Assembly (NCBI GenBank): GCA_036375875.1
Contig: DASVBK010000096.1
Span: forward strand, 1 to 18,258
Length of the DNA stretch: 18,258 bases
Direction of reading: 5' to 3'
Origin: Prado023 sp036375875
Lineage (GTDB): Bacteria > Actinomycetota > Actinomycetes > S36-B12 > CAIYMF01
Shown: one piece after another, positions 1 to 6,440 of the stretch
Numbering within the stretch: position 1 is the stretch's first letter
Layout of the letters: every line of letters starts with the position of its first letter
The notes under the pieces: generated by a model
What the model was told of the DNA's origin: nothing
The model's input: only the letters and a program-made list of their open reading frames with translations
Database searches by the model: none
Made by a program: the position numbers and the translations under genes

Positions 1-83
1 TCGTCGCCGGGAACCACGGGTGGATGCTGCGCAACCCGGTCGAGTTCGCGGCCACCGCAGACCGGCTGCTCGCGGCGGCGTGA
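1..83 (+). CDS. Alpha/beta hydrolase-like protein, C-terminal end (partial)
   Basis: Only the last 26 codons are inside the window, read from position 3 to the TGA at 81-83. The fragment reads V-A-G-N-H-G-W-M-L-R-N-P-V-E-F and ends in a short helix (ADRLLAAA). A G-N-H-G/S-W segment followed by a terminal helix is what one sees around the catalytic histidine of alpha/beta hydrolases. The His here (codon at 15-17) would then be the catalytic one. The assignment rests on this short motif alone, so the substrate cannot be named. The 5' part of the gene lies outside the window. Confidence 0.5.
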   Translation, partial: VAGNHGWMLRNPVEFAATADRLLAAA

Positions 84-474
84 GGCACCCGTCGGGAGAC
101 CTGCTCGCGCCAGAGTGCCCCACCGCGCCGCGGAGATGGGCGCCTCTCGAAGAACACCAGCGCGTCCAGTGTGGGGCGGGGACGCTTGTCAGGGGTCGCA
201 GCGTGGCCAGCACCTGTCGCGTGACGCTGAGAGCCAGGGGGCTGGTGTCCGGCGCCTGCGGCAGCCCATCCGAGGCCGCCACACGATTGAGGGACGTCTT
301 TGCGAGCACGTTGGCGGCGTCCTCGGCGGTGGCGGTCCGCTGCGCGGCGTGGCCGAGCATCTGCGCGGCATGCGCCTGCCACGCGGCCTGCAGACACTGC
401 CGCGCCTCCCGCCGCAGGTGCCCGTCCTGCCGCCTCCCGCGCCCTCGGCGTGGAGGATCAGCGCATGGGTGCCT
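84..474 (-). pseudogene. Decayed minus-strand coding remnant, family unknown
   Basis: Read on the minus strand, one frame is open from about 474 down to about 190. From about 434 to 190 its codons have close to 90% G/C at the third position and a mixed second position, the signature of real coding sequence in this genome. The reading includes a helical stretch (QAAWQAHAAQMLGHAAQRTA) and, later, LALSVTRQVLATLRP. Near 190 the coding signal moves to another frame, reading TLDALVFFERRPSP, which suggests a frameshift. There is no ATG or GTG start before the open part (a TGA lies at 475-477), so the 5' end is missing. It may also have been truncated by the YihY gene, whose start lies at its edge. 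I do not recognise the family. The lower boundary is unclear because the second frame stays open into the hydrolase tail on the other strand. Confidence 0.3.
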
Positions 475-1301
475 TCACGGCGGATCGGACGGGGTGGGTT
501 GTTGCCCGGGGTCGTCATCTCGTGGCCCGCATCGGGCAGCTCGAGCTCCTCGATCGGGCCTACACGCTGGCGGCGCAGTCGTTCGTGGCGCTCTTCCCGC
601 TGATCCTGGCCCTCGCCGCGGCCGTGGCCGCGCCGGGATCGAACATCGTCGCCGAGGAGGTCATCAAGCGCTTCGGGCTCGCCGGAGCCGCAGCGAAGGC
701 GGTGCAGGACCTCATCGCGGTCCGCACCGAGGGGATCTACTGGTTGGGTCTCGTCCTGACGGCGTACGCCGCCTTCACGCTCTCCAAGCGCGCGTCCCGG
801 GCGTACAACGCGGTGTGGGGCACCCCGCAGCTTCCAGTTCGGGCGCAGTGGCGGGCCCTGGTGTGGATCGCGGTCCAGCTGCTGCTGGTCGTGATGGTCA
901 CGGAGCTGCGCACTGTTGTCAGGACGTCGGGAGTGGCCCTTGCCCTGCTCGTCGCCGCACTGATCCTCGTGATGTGGTTCGCCGCCGAGGTGCTCACGCA
1001 GACGCTGATGACCCGGGGCCAGGTGGCACGCCGGCGGATCCTGCTCGCGGCCTCCTTCGCGACCGTCGGTCGGCTCGGGATCGTGGCGTGGTCCGCGATC
1101 TTCCTCAGCCCGTCGATCATCCGCCAGAGCGACGCCTACGGGCCGATCGGTGTGGTGTTCGCCCTCTTCACTGGGCTGTTGGCCTACTGGGCCGTGCTGC
1201 TCGGGGCGACCCTTCTCGCCGCCGTCATCACCGATCCCGACGTGGGCCCGAGGCCGGACTCGACGGTGATGGACATCGACGTCGCCCCCGGCAACTTCTG
1301 A
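465..1301 (+). CDS. YihY/virulence factor BrkB family membrane protein
   Basis: Product of 278 residues, an integral membrane protein of the YihY/BrkB (formerly called ribonuclease BN) family. About six transmembrane segments are visible, near residues 38-56, 90-107, 131-147, 157-178, 193-215 and 228-255. The family hallmark around the second segment is present (S-R-A-Y-N-A-V-W at 111-118, compare the usual RalNxiW), as is an N-terminal segment with a Phe-Pro in the first helix (ALFPLIL). The biochemical role of the family is unsettled; the old RNase BN assignment was withdrawn. The ATG at 465 was chosen because GGAGG lies at 452-456, eight bases upstream. The frame is open further upstream, but that part does not resemble the family. 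The gene stands alone between two regions of decayed coding sequence. The C-terminal tail (about 257-278) is hydrophilic and cytoplasmic by prediction. Confidence 0.8.
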   Translation: MGAFTADRTGWVVARGRHLVARIGQLELLDRAYTLAAQSFVALFPLILALAAAVAAPGSNIVAEEVIKRFGLAGAAAKAVQDLIAVRTEGIYWLGLVLTAYAAFTLSKRASRAYNAVWGTPQLPVRAQWRALVWIAVQLLLVVMVTELRTVVRTSGVALALLVAALILVMWFAAEVLTQTLMTRGQVARRRILLAASFATVGRLGIVAWSAIFLSPSIIRQSDAYGPIGVVFALFTGLLAYWAVLLGATLLAAVITDPDVGPRPDSTVMDIDVAPGNF

Positions 1302-1369
1302 CGGCGCCCCCGGCTGCGGCCCCGGCTCCCGGCCGTCGGACCCCGAACCCGGCGGTTTCGTGAAGCAAC

Positions 1370-1586
1370 GAGGGTCCGCTCAGGATGTCGAGACCAGGCC
1401 AGGGTTTCGGCGCGATCGCTGACCGCTGCCGCCGAGTCGCCCCAAGCACCCTCCATCAGCGCCGCCACCGCACTCATCGCGACCGGCGTGCGGTCGGTCC
1501 TCGGACTCGTGCACCAGGACGAAGCTGTTGTCGTCCTCGACCAGGTCGAACGCGCACCCGAGCACGAGTCCCAGCCACCGCTCCAC
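1370..1586 (-). pseudogene. Frameshifted minus-strand coding remnant, family unknown
   Basis: From a GTG at 1586-1584 the minus strand reads V-E-R-W-L-G-L-V-L-G-C-A-F-D-L and on to FVLVHESED, with almost every third base G or C. After about 1500 the protein-like signal continues in the next frame (RTPVAMSAVAALMEGAWGD), consistent with a one-base insertion near 1495-1505. The signal fades by about 1370. The first frame itself stays open to 1380. Just upstream another frame ends at a TGA that overlaps this GTG, so an upstream part could be missing or shifted as well. I cannot assign a family. It could be a small intact gene of about 68 codons, but the shift in codon pattern argues for decay. 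Confidence 0.3.
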
Positions 1587-1645
1587 TCATATCACCAGAT
1601 CGCTGTCATCCACGGCCGCCCCCGCTGAGCGTTGCTCCCCAAAGA

Positions 1646-1711
1646 GGTACCCGACCCCGGTGATCGTCTGCCCGGCAGCTCCTGGGTCGCCTCGAACCGG
1701 GGTCGGGTGCC
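1646..1711. repeat. Long inverted repeat (16-bp arms)
   Basis: The arm GGTACCCGACCCCGGT (1646-1661) pairs with ACCGGGGTCGGGTGCC (1696-1711). Thirteen consecutive bases are perfectly complementary (1649-1661 with 1696-1708), followed by one T-G wobble and two more pairs. The 34-base interior can form a second small stem (CCCGG with CTGGG). There is no T-run next to it, so a classical terminator is not supported. It could be a bidirectional terminator of GC-rich type, a regulator site, or the end pair of a small non-coding mobile element. Confidence 0.6.
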
Positions 1712-1810
1712 TTATCACTGCCCACAGGGGACGAGCCCATTCCCCATCCCCGGTACGGCTCTTGATTACCCCTGTCACATGCGTCGCATGCGATGACGGG
1801 TGGCGCAGAG

Positions 1811-1978
1811 TCACCAGACGGCGATGACGACGAGGGCGATGATCAGCCACAGCACGGCGGAAAGACCGAGCCCGACGACCACGCCCCGCAGGGCCTGTCC
1901 GTCGATGACCGAGGCATCAGGCACTGTTGGGGCGGGCCTGGTTGTGGGGAGTACTGGCGTGAGCTGCCGAATGGCCAT
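1811..1978 (-). CDS. Small single-pass membrane protein (55 aa), unknown function
   Basis: The minus strand encodes 55 residues starting M-A-I-R-Q-L-T-P-V-L and ending in W before TGA at 1813-1811. The ATG at 1978-1976 is preceded by AGGAG with a six-base gap, a good ribosome-binding site. Residues 1-30 are polar and Pro/Thr-rich. After the only Arg in this part (residue 31), residues 32-55 are one strongly hydrophobic helix containing V-V-V-G-L-G-L and L-I-I-A-L-V-V-I-A-V. The protein therefore ends almost inside the membrane, as in a C-terminally tail-anchored protein with the N-terminus in the cytoplasm. I know no named family for it. It has no obvious operon partner; the nearest gene in the same direction is the AI-2E transporter more than 500 bases upstream. 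It could act as a small regulator of a membrane complex, but that is inference. Confidence 0.7.
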   Translation of the reverse strand: MAIRQLTPVLPTTRPAPTVPDASVIDGQALRGVVVGLGLSAVLWLIIALVVIAVW

Positions 1979-2525
1979 GACGCGCTCCTGTCGCTTGCCC
2001 GCGACTCTTCTCCGATGAACCCTTCTTCATCAGTCGGCATCAGCGCCCCGCCCATACCGGCCGAGATCGAACTGCGACGTGGGAGCGCTCCGACCTCGAG
2101 GTCTGCAGGAGGGCACGGCAGGTGAGCGAGCTGGAACAGGGGGCCAGGCCACGGCCACGGCGAGGCTGTGACCCAGCACAGACGGGGCTGCCCCGTGGGG
2201 CAAGGGACCTCCCTGCGGCCCCAGGGGCCGGAACGGCGGTGCGACCCTCCACCTCCCTTCTACTCCGGGCAGCCGCCCAGTGCGCTGGTCCAAGGTCCCG
2301 AAGGGATGGGCAGGCGATGCCGTCAGCTACCGCGTGGAGCCAGCTGCCAGTTCCCCACCAGGAACGGCTGCTGGAAAGGCGCCCTCGAATCGCGGGCACG
2401 GCTTCCCCGCGTGCCGCGGGGCTGCGAGTCCGGGGAGCAGGGTCGGCAGCACTGACCGGCAGGTGGCGACTCTTCCCGGTGCCCCCGTCGAGCGCTCAGC
2501 CCTCGGCGGGGGCACCGGCGGGCGC
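1979..2525. other. Intergenic region with GC-rich dyads, no gene seen
   Basis: I see no supported coding sequence. It holds a short dyad GATGAA-N6-TTCATC (2014-2031) about 35-53 bases upstream of the small membrane-protein start, which is a suitable operator position. It also holds a cluster of GC-rich dyads: GGGGC-T-GCCCC (2184-2194), CGGCCCC-A-GGGGCCG (2216-2230) and CCCCGCG-TGC-CGCGGGG (2405-2421). The last two lie downstream of the AI-2E transporter gene and could help end its transcript, but no T-runs follow them. Confidence 0.5.
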
Positions 2526-2552
2526 TCAGCCCTCGGCGGGGGGCACCGGCGG
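2492..2552. repeat. 30-bp tandem duplication over the AI-2E gene stop codon
   Basis: The 30-bp unit at 2492-2521 (begins GCGCTCAGCCCTCGG) is repeated directly at 2522-2552. The second copy is identical except for one extra G in the G-run. On the minus strand each copy carries the same end, reading A-E-G-stop. The gene therefore has its own stop at 2528-2526 and a second in-frame stop at 2498-2496, nine codons further on. Confidence 0.85.
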
Positions 2553-3806
2553 GCGGGTGACCGCACCTCGCCCCGAGTAGCCGGGGTCGGCGGCGCGCAT
2601 CGCTGCCTCGACCCGATCGCGGTCGCTCTCGCCAGCGACCACCCCGAACTCCTCGACCAGCTCGTAGCGCCGGCCGTACACGGTCACCACGGACTGCACC
2701 GTCGCGACCACGGGGATCGCCAGCAGCGCCCCAGTCACGCCGAACAGCGCGGTGCCGGCGATCACCGAGCCGAACGCCACGGCCGGATGGATCTCCAACG
2801 TGCTGCGCGTGATCCGGGGCGCCACGAAGTAGTTCTCCACCTGCTGGTAGCCGACGACGACGACCAGCACGATCAGGGCGGTGATGGGCTCGCCCTGCAC
2901 CAGGGCGATGATGATCGGCAGGGCGCCGGCCAGGTAGGTGCCGATCGTGGGGATGAACTGCGAGACCAGGCCCACCCACAGCGCCATCGGCAGCCAGAAC
3001 CCCAGGTCCACCAGGTAGAACACGATGCCGTGGAAGATCGCGCTGACCAGGGCGAGCAGTCCACGGGAGATCACGTACCCGCCTGCCTTCTGGGTGGAGA
3101 TGTCGACGACGGTCAGGAAGGTGCGCTGGCGCTCGGGCGGCAGCCAGGACGCGACGGTGCGCCGGAAGCTGGGCCCGTCAGCGGCGAAGTAGAACGCGAA
3201 CAGCATGATCGTGAACAGCGAGAACACCCAGTTCACAGCCGTGCCGAGCACCCCGAGCAGGCCCACCCCGAGGTTCTGGGCGATGGTGGCGATGTCCTTG
3301 GGCCCGAGTCCGACGTTGCTGAGGATCTCGTTGGGGTTCAGCTGGGTGCCGAACCGCCGGTTGGCCCAGTCGAAGACGGTCGTGAGCACCGACGGCAGGC
3401 TGCCGATGAGCTGCGCCAGCTGGTCGGCAAGCAGGGCGCCGAACACCGCGAAGAAGGTCACCGCGGCGACGATGAGGCCGGCCATCACCAGGAACGTCCC
3501 CAGCCCTCGCCGCAGCCCCCGGCGCTGCAGGGCGTTCACCGCCGGCTCCATGGCCAGGCCCAGGAAGAACGCGAAGAACAGCACGTACCAGAAGGACGTG
3601 AGCTGCCCGAAGCCCCAGACGATGATCCGCGACGCCGCGGCGAGCACCAGGACCAGGATGACCGCGCGCCGGAACCACGGCGGGAGGCTGCGTCGGTCAC
3701 CCTCGACGAGCGCGTCGGGCAGCACCTCCTCGGCGGCACGGCCCTCGCGTGGCACGGCTTGCTCCTGCCTCGGAACGGGTGGTTCGCCAGCGCCTGCCGG
3801 ATCCAT
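2526..3806 (-). CDS. AI-2E family (PerM/TqsA-like) transporter
   Basis: Product of 426 residues in the AI-2E transporter family (PerM/YdiK/TqsA type). These are membrane proteins with about eight helices that carry or leak small molecules; most members have no proven substrate. Helices are visible near residues 46-66, 72-90, 103-127, 188-208, 246-270, 272-300, 308-328 and 340-372. The usual long loop follows the third helix (about 130-185). The family core is clear: F-I-P-T-I-G-T-Y-L-A-G-A-L-P at 284-297, then E-N-Y-F-V-A-P-R-I at 324-332. The ATG at 3806-3804 was chosen because AGAGGAC lies just upstream and the family homology starts soon after. The first 45 residues are polar and probably cytoplasmic, as is the tail from about 380. 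The open frame continues upstream but without protein-like content. Its stop segment is tandemly duplicated. Confidence 0.85.
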   Translation of the reverse strand: MDPAGAGEPPVPRQEQAVPREGRAAEEVLPDALVEGDRRSLPPWFRRAVILVLVLAAASRIIVWGFGQLTSFWYVLFFAFFLGLAMEPAVNALQRRGLRRGLGTFLVMAGLIVAAVTFFAVFGALLADQLAQLIGSLPSVLTTVFDWANRRFGTQLNPNEILSNVGLGPKDIATIAQNLGVGLLGVLGTAVNWVFSLFTIMLFAFYFAADGPSFRRTVASWLPPERQRTFLTVVDISTQKAGGYVISRGLLALVSAIFHGIVFYLVDLGFWLPMALWVGLVSQFIPTIGTYLAGALPIIIALVQGEPITALIVLVVVVGYQQVENYFVAPRITRSTLEIHPAVAFGSVIAGTALFGVTGALLAIPVVATVQSVVTVYGRRYELVEEFGVVAGESDRDRVEAAMRAADPGYSGRGAVTRPPVPPAEG

Positions 3807-4444
3807 GCTCGGTCCTCTCCGGCCGAGCCACGGGTCACCTCCCGCTCGCTCGACCACATGCGCGGTCGCGATCAACGTGGCCACATCCTCGCGCGAGCCA
3901 TCCCCCGGCGAGCCCATCTGCGGCCTCGCGCAGTACGCGTCGCCCGATGCGGCTCCCGGGCGCTGCAGTGTCGCGGCCGGGACCCGGGGCGTGGGAACTG
4001 AGACGGTTGCGGAGTCAGCGGGGGCTGCACGGGCCTTCGCGGCGTTCTGGGTGATCGCGCTCAACGGCCGCTCAGGCTCATCGTGCTGGGCCTGCTGTGG
4101 AACCCCCGCGCGACCGCGTTCGTCCAGACCGATTGACCCTGCAGGGCCAGCGGGCGTGATCAAGACGACACGCCGAGCCGGCTGACGCAAGCCCGCGAGC
4201 CGGCGTACGCTGCTGGCCGGAGGCCCCGCCGTTGCTCCCCCGTCGCGGCGGGGTCTCTTCACGCTCTGCCCCGTCTCCTCATGCCCAGCGGCGGGGTCTC
4301 CTCATGCTCGGCCCCATCTCTTCATGCCCAGCGGCGGCTCCACAGGCCCGGCCCCAGTCCGCCGCTCGCGGCCGACGTCGGGCGGGATGCCCGGCGGCTG
4401 CGGGGGTACCCGCCCGGGGACGACCACCGGGGCGAGGAGGCGGG
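3807..4444. other. Intergenic region with tandem repeats, possible gene remnant
   Basis: No intact gene is supported. On the plus strand, about 3862-4065 has a moderately protein-like reading (ending AARAFAAFWVIALN). A shift to the next frame continues it as RPLRLIVLGLLWNPRATAF and ends at TGA 4134-4136. This could be a decayed membrane-protein gene, but in DNA this GC-rich such readings also arise by chance. The right end holds the 43-bp tandem repeat and the ribosome-binding site of the next gene. Confidence 0.4.
4245..4356. repeat. 43-bp tandem repeat with nested TCTCYTCAYGC units
   Basis: Two full 43-bp units (4245-4287 and 4288-4330), each beginning GCGGCGGGGTCTC, are followed by a degenerate partial third copy. 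Inside, the 11-mer TCTCYTCAYGC occurs four times, starting at 4254, 4274, 4297 and 4317, with spacings of 20, 23 and 20 bases. The 43-bp unit thus itself arose from a doubled half-unit. It ends about 90 bases upstream of the glycosyltransferase start and could carry regulator sites or be a simple slippage repeat. Confidence 0.8.
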
Positions 4445-5593
4445 ATGCCGCACGCAGCTGGGCACGATCGGCCGCTGCTGCTGGCGGTGCGTCCACTCAA
4501 GCTGGGTGACCTCCTGGTCGCGGTCCCGGCGCTGCGCGCACTGCGTGCGGCGTTCCCGGAGCACCGCATCGCCTACGCGGCGGCCGGGTGGCTCGCCCCG
4601 GTGGTCGAGCTGATCGGCGGCATCGACCTGCTCGACACGCCGCACGGCCTCGACGTCCCGCTGCCCGTGCCCCCCAGCGGCATCGACGTGGCAGTGAACC
4701 TCCACGGCCATGGCGGCCAGAGCCTGCCCCGGGTCCAGGAGCTCGCCGCCCGCCGGGTGCTCAGCCATGCCGGTGGCGGCGCCAGCGCGGGACCCCCGTG
4801 GCGGGACGACCTGCACGAGCGCGAGCGCTGGGCGCGGATGCTGCACTGGTTCGGCATCGCCGCGGATCCGCTGGACCTGCACCTGCCGGTGCCCGCCGCG
4901 GCCGGTCCAGCCCCCGGCGCAGCGGTCGTGCACGTCGGCGCCGCCCACGGCTCCCGGGCGTGGCCGGTGGCCCGGTTCGCGGCGGTGGCGCGGGCGCTGT
5001 CTCGCGCGGGCCACCGCGTGGTGATGACCGGCGGAGGGTCGGACGTGCCACGGGGGCTGGCCGCGGTCGCGGCGGCTCAGCTGCCGGACGCTGCGATGCT
5101 CGCAGGGCGGCTGGGCCTGGCGCAGTTCGCTGCCACGATCGCCCACGCCGCCCTGGTCGTGACTGCCGACACCGGCGCCGCCCACCTGGCCTCGGCCTAC
5201 CGGCGCCCCTCCGTGGTGCTCTTCGGACCGGCACCCATCGAGCAGTGGGGGCCGCCGCCCGGCCCGCACCTCGCGCTCACCGACGCATTGCTGCGCCGGG
5301 GCGAGGTGTTCGCCACCGACCCTGATCCAGCCCTGCTGGCCGTCACGACCGAGGACGTGCTCACTGCCGTGGACCAGGTGTTGGACGCCCACGGCGCCGC
5401 GGGGGATGATCAGCCCATGCGCAGCAGGCGCAGTGTCCACGCCGGCGGCACGGCCGACATCGACGCGGCCGCTGCGGTGACCGTCGGCTACCAGCCCCCG
5501 GGCGCAGAGCCGGACCCAGCTGCTCGGGCGCTCACCGCAGCAGCGAGGCCCCGCCGTCGACGAACAGCTCCACGCCGGAGACGTGCCGGCTGA
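4445..5593 (+). CDS. Glycosyltransferase family 9 (heptosyltransferase-like)
   Basis: Product of 382 residues of the GT9 family, the fold of LPS heptosyltransferases WaaC/WaaF. The N-terminal strand-loop-helix is typical (L-L-L-A-V-R-P-L-K-L-G-D-L-L-V-A-V-P-A-L, about 11-30), as is the C-terminal nucleotide-sugar half with A-D-T-G-A-A-H-L-A (Asp at 242) followed by V-V-L-F-G-P. Gram-positive actinobacteria lack LPS, so the acceptor is probably another cell-surface glycan; that is inference. The ATG at 4445 has AGGAGG at 4435-4440, a somewhat tight four-base gap. The family homology ends near residue 318. The rest is a low-complexity Ala/Arg-rich tail, and its last 21 codons overlap the converging SDR gene. 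The tail end may therefore not be conserved. The gene has no same-strand operon partner, and a tandem repeat lies just upstream. Confidence 0.8.
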   Translation: MPHAAGHDRPLLLAVRPLKLGDLLVAVPALRALRAAFPEHRIAYAAAGWLAPVVELIGGIDLLDTPHGLDVPLPVPPSGIDVAVNLHGHGGQSLPRVQELAARRVLSHAGGGASAGPPWRDDLHERERWARMLHWFGIAADPLDLHLPVPAAAGPAPGAAVVHVGAAHGSRAWPVARFAAVARALSRAGHRVVMTGGGSDVPRGLAAVAAAQLPDAAMLAGRLGLAQFAATIAHAALVVTADTGAAHLASAYRRPSVVLFGPAPIEQWGPPPGPHLALTDALLRRGEVFATDPDPALLAVTTEDVLTAVDQVLDAHGAAGDDQPMRSRRSVHAGGTADIDAAAAVTVGYQPPGAEPDPAARALTAAARPRRRRTAPRRRRAG

Positions 5594-6314
5594 GGTCGCT
5601 GGCCAGGAACAGGCAGACGTCGGCGACCTCGTCCGCGTCACCCTGGCCGCCGTCAACGGCCGGGCTGCCTGAGGGCAGCTCCACCTCGATCCCGATCTGC
5701 TCGGTGTGCCGGGGATGCGTGCTCTGCTCGATGTTCGTGTCGATCGCGCCCGGGCAGACCGCGTTGCACCGGATCCCGTCACGACCCAGCTCGAGGGCCA
5801 CGACCTTCGCGAAGGCCACCTGCGCGGCCTTCGTGCTGGCGTAGGCGCTGGTGCCGGGGTTCGAGAAGGTGCGGGTGCCGTTGACGCTGCTCATCACGAT
5901 GATGCTGCCCGAGCCGGCCCGGCGCAGGTGCGGCACTGCGAAGTGGACGGTCAGGAACGTGCCGGTGAGGTTCGTGGCCAGGGTCGCCGCCCACTCCTCG
6001 GGCGCCAGCTCCTCCACGGGCGCCCACACCCCGTTGATCCCGGCGTTGGCCACGACCACATCGAGCCGGCCGAACCGCGCCACCCCGGCCGAGATCGCCG
6101 CCTCCAGCTCACCCGGGTCGGCGACATCGGCACGCGCGAACAGCGCGGCGTGCCCGGCGGCCTGCAGCTGGTCGGCGAGGGCCGTGCCGTCGTGCTCGTT
6201 GCGGGCCACGAGCACCACCGCCGCACCCTCACGGGCGAACCTGCGCGCCGTCGCCGCCCCGATGCCGCTGGTCGCCCCGGTGACCAGCGCCACCCTGTCC
6301 TGGAGCATGCCCAT
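5532..6314 (-). CDS. Short-chain dehydrogenase/reductase (SDR), classical type
   Basis: Product of 260 residues, a cytoplasmic NAD(P)-dependent oxidoreductase of the classical SDR family. The cofactor motif T-G-A-T-S-G-I-G is at 12-19, N-A-G at 90-92, the structural Asn at 115, the catalytic Ser at 142/143, and Y-A-S-T-K at 158-162 supplies Tyr158 and Lys162. After P-G-A-I-D-T (189-193) comes a longer than usual substrate-loop region, including S-G-S-P-A-V-D-G-G-Q-G-D (215-226). The C-terminus V-E-L-F-V-D-G-G is typical. The substrate cannot be inferred. There are two possible in-frame starts, ATG 6314 and ATG 6308, and neither has a strong Shine-Dalgarno; 6314 is used. It is divergent from the USP-LytM fusion gene across 126 bases and its 3' end overlaps the glycosyltransferase gene by 62 bases. 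Confidence 0.88.
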   Translation of the reverse strand: MGMLQDRVALVTGATSGIGAATARRFAREGAAVVLVARNEHDGTALADQLQAAGHAALFARADVADPGELEAAISAGVARFGRLDVVVANAGINGVWAPVEELAPEEWAATLATNLTGTFLTVHFAVPHLRRAGSGSIIVMSSVNGTRTFSNPGTSAYASTKAAQVAFAKVVALELGRDGIRCNAVCPGAIDTNIEQSTHPRHTEQIGIEVELPSGSPAVDGGQGDADEVADVCLFLASDLSRHVSGVELFVDGGASLLR

Positions 6315-6370
6315 CAGGCCGACTACCCGCGGGACACCCGGCGATGCTCCGCACGCGCTCGGGCATGAGC

Positions 6371-6386
6371 GTGCCCGGTCGGGCAC
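6371..6386. promoter_or_regulatory. 16-bp inverted repeat in divergent promoter region
   Basis: GTGCCCG-GT-CGGGCAC is a perfect dyad between the SDR and the USP-LytM fusion gene. A further GGGCA half-site at 6361-6365 makes a second overlapping dyad with the TGCCC of the first (GGGCA-N6-TGCCC). Three evenly arranged half-sites between two divergent genes suggest an operator for a dimeric regulator. A transcript hairpin is the alternative. Confidence 0.5.
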
Positions 6387-6440
6387 ACTGGGCTCGGCCG
6401 CGCCCGGCGGCCAGCGGGGCCAGGGACGACAAGGAGCGCC

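Larger units (their letters stand above)
1302..1810. other. Gene-poor interval with coding remnant and inverted repeat
   Basis: No intact gene is seen here. The interval contains the decayed minus-strand reading at about 1370-1586, a long imperfect inverted repeat at 1646-1711, and a 13-bp odd-centred palindrome (CATGCG-T-CGCATG, 1778-1790) about 20 bases past the stop of the small membrane-protein gene. Base composition around 1580-1790 is visibly less GC-rich than in the flanking genes. Confidence 0.6.

Noticed and set aside
2201..2225. DosR-type hypoxia box (GGGAC...CCC) near GGGACCTCCCTGCGGCCCC
   Set aside because: The spacing between half-sites does not fit the 14-bp core of the DosR motif.
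2280..4001. Long plus-strand frame opposite the AI-2E gene
   Set aside because: Its content is Gln/His/Asp/Arg-rich, as expected for the complement of hydrophobic helices.
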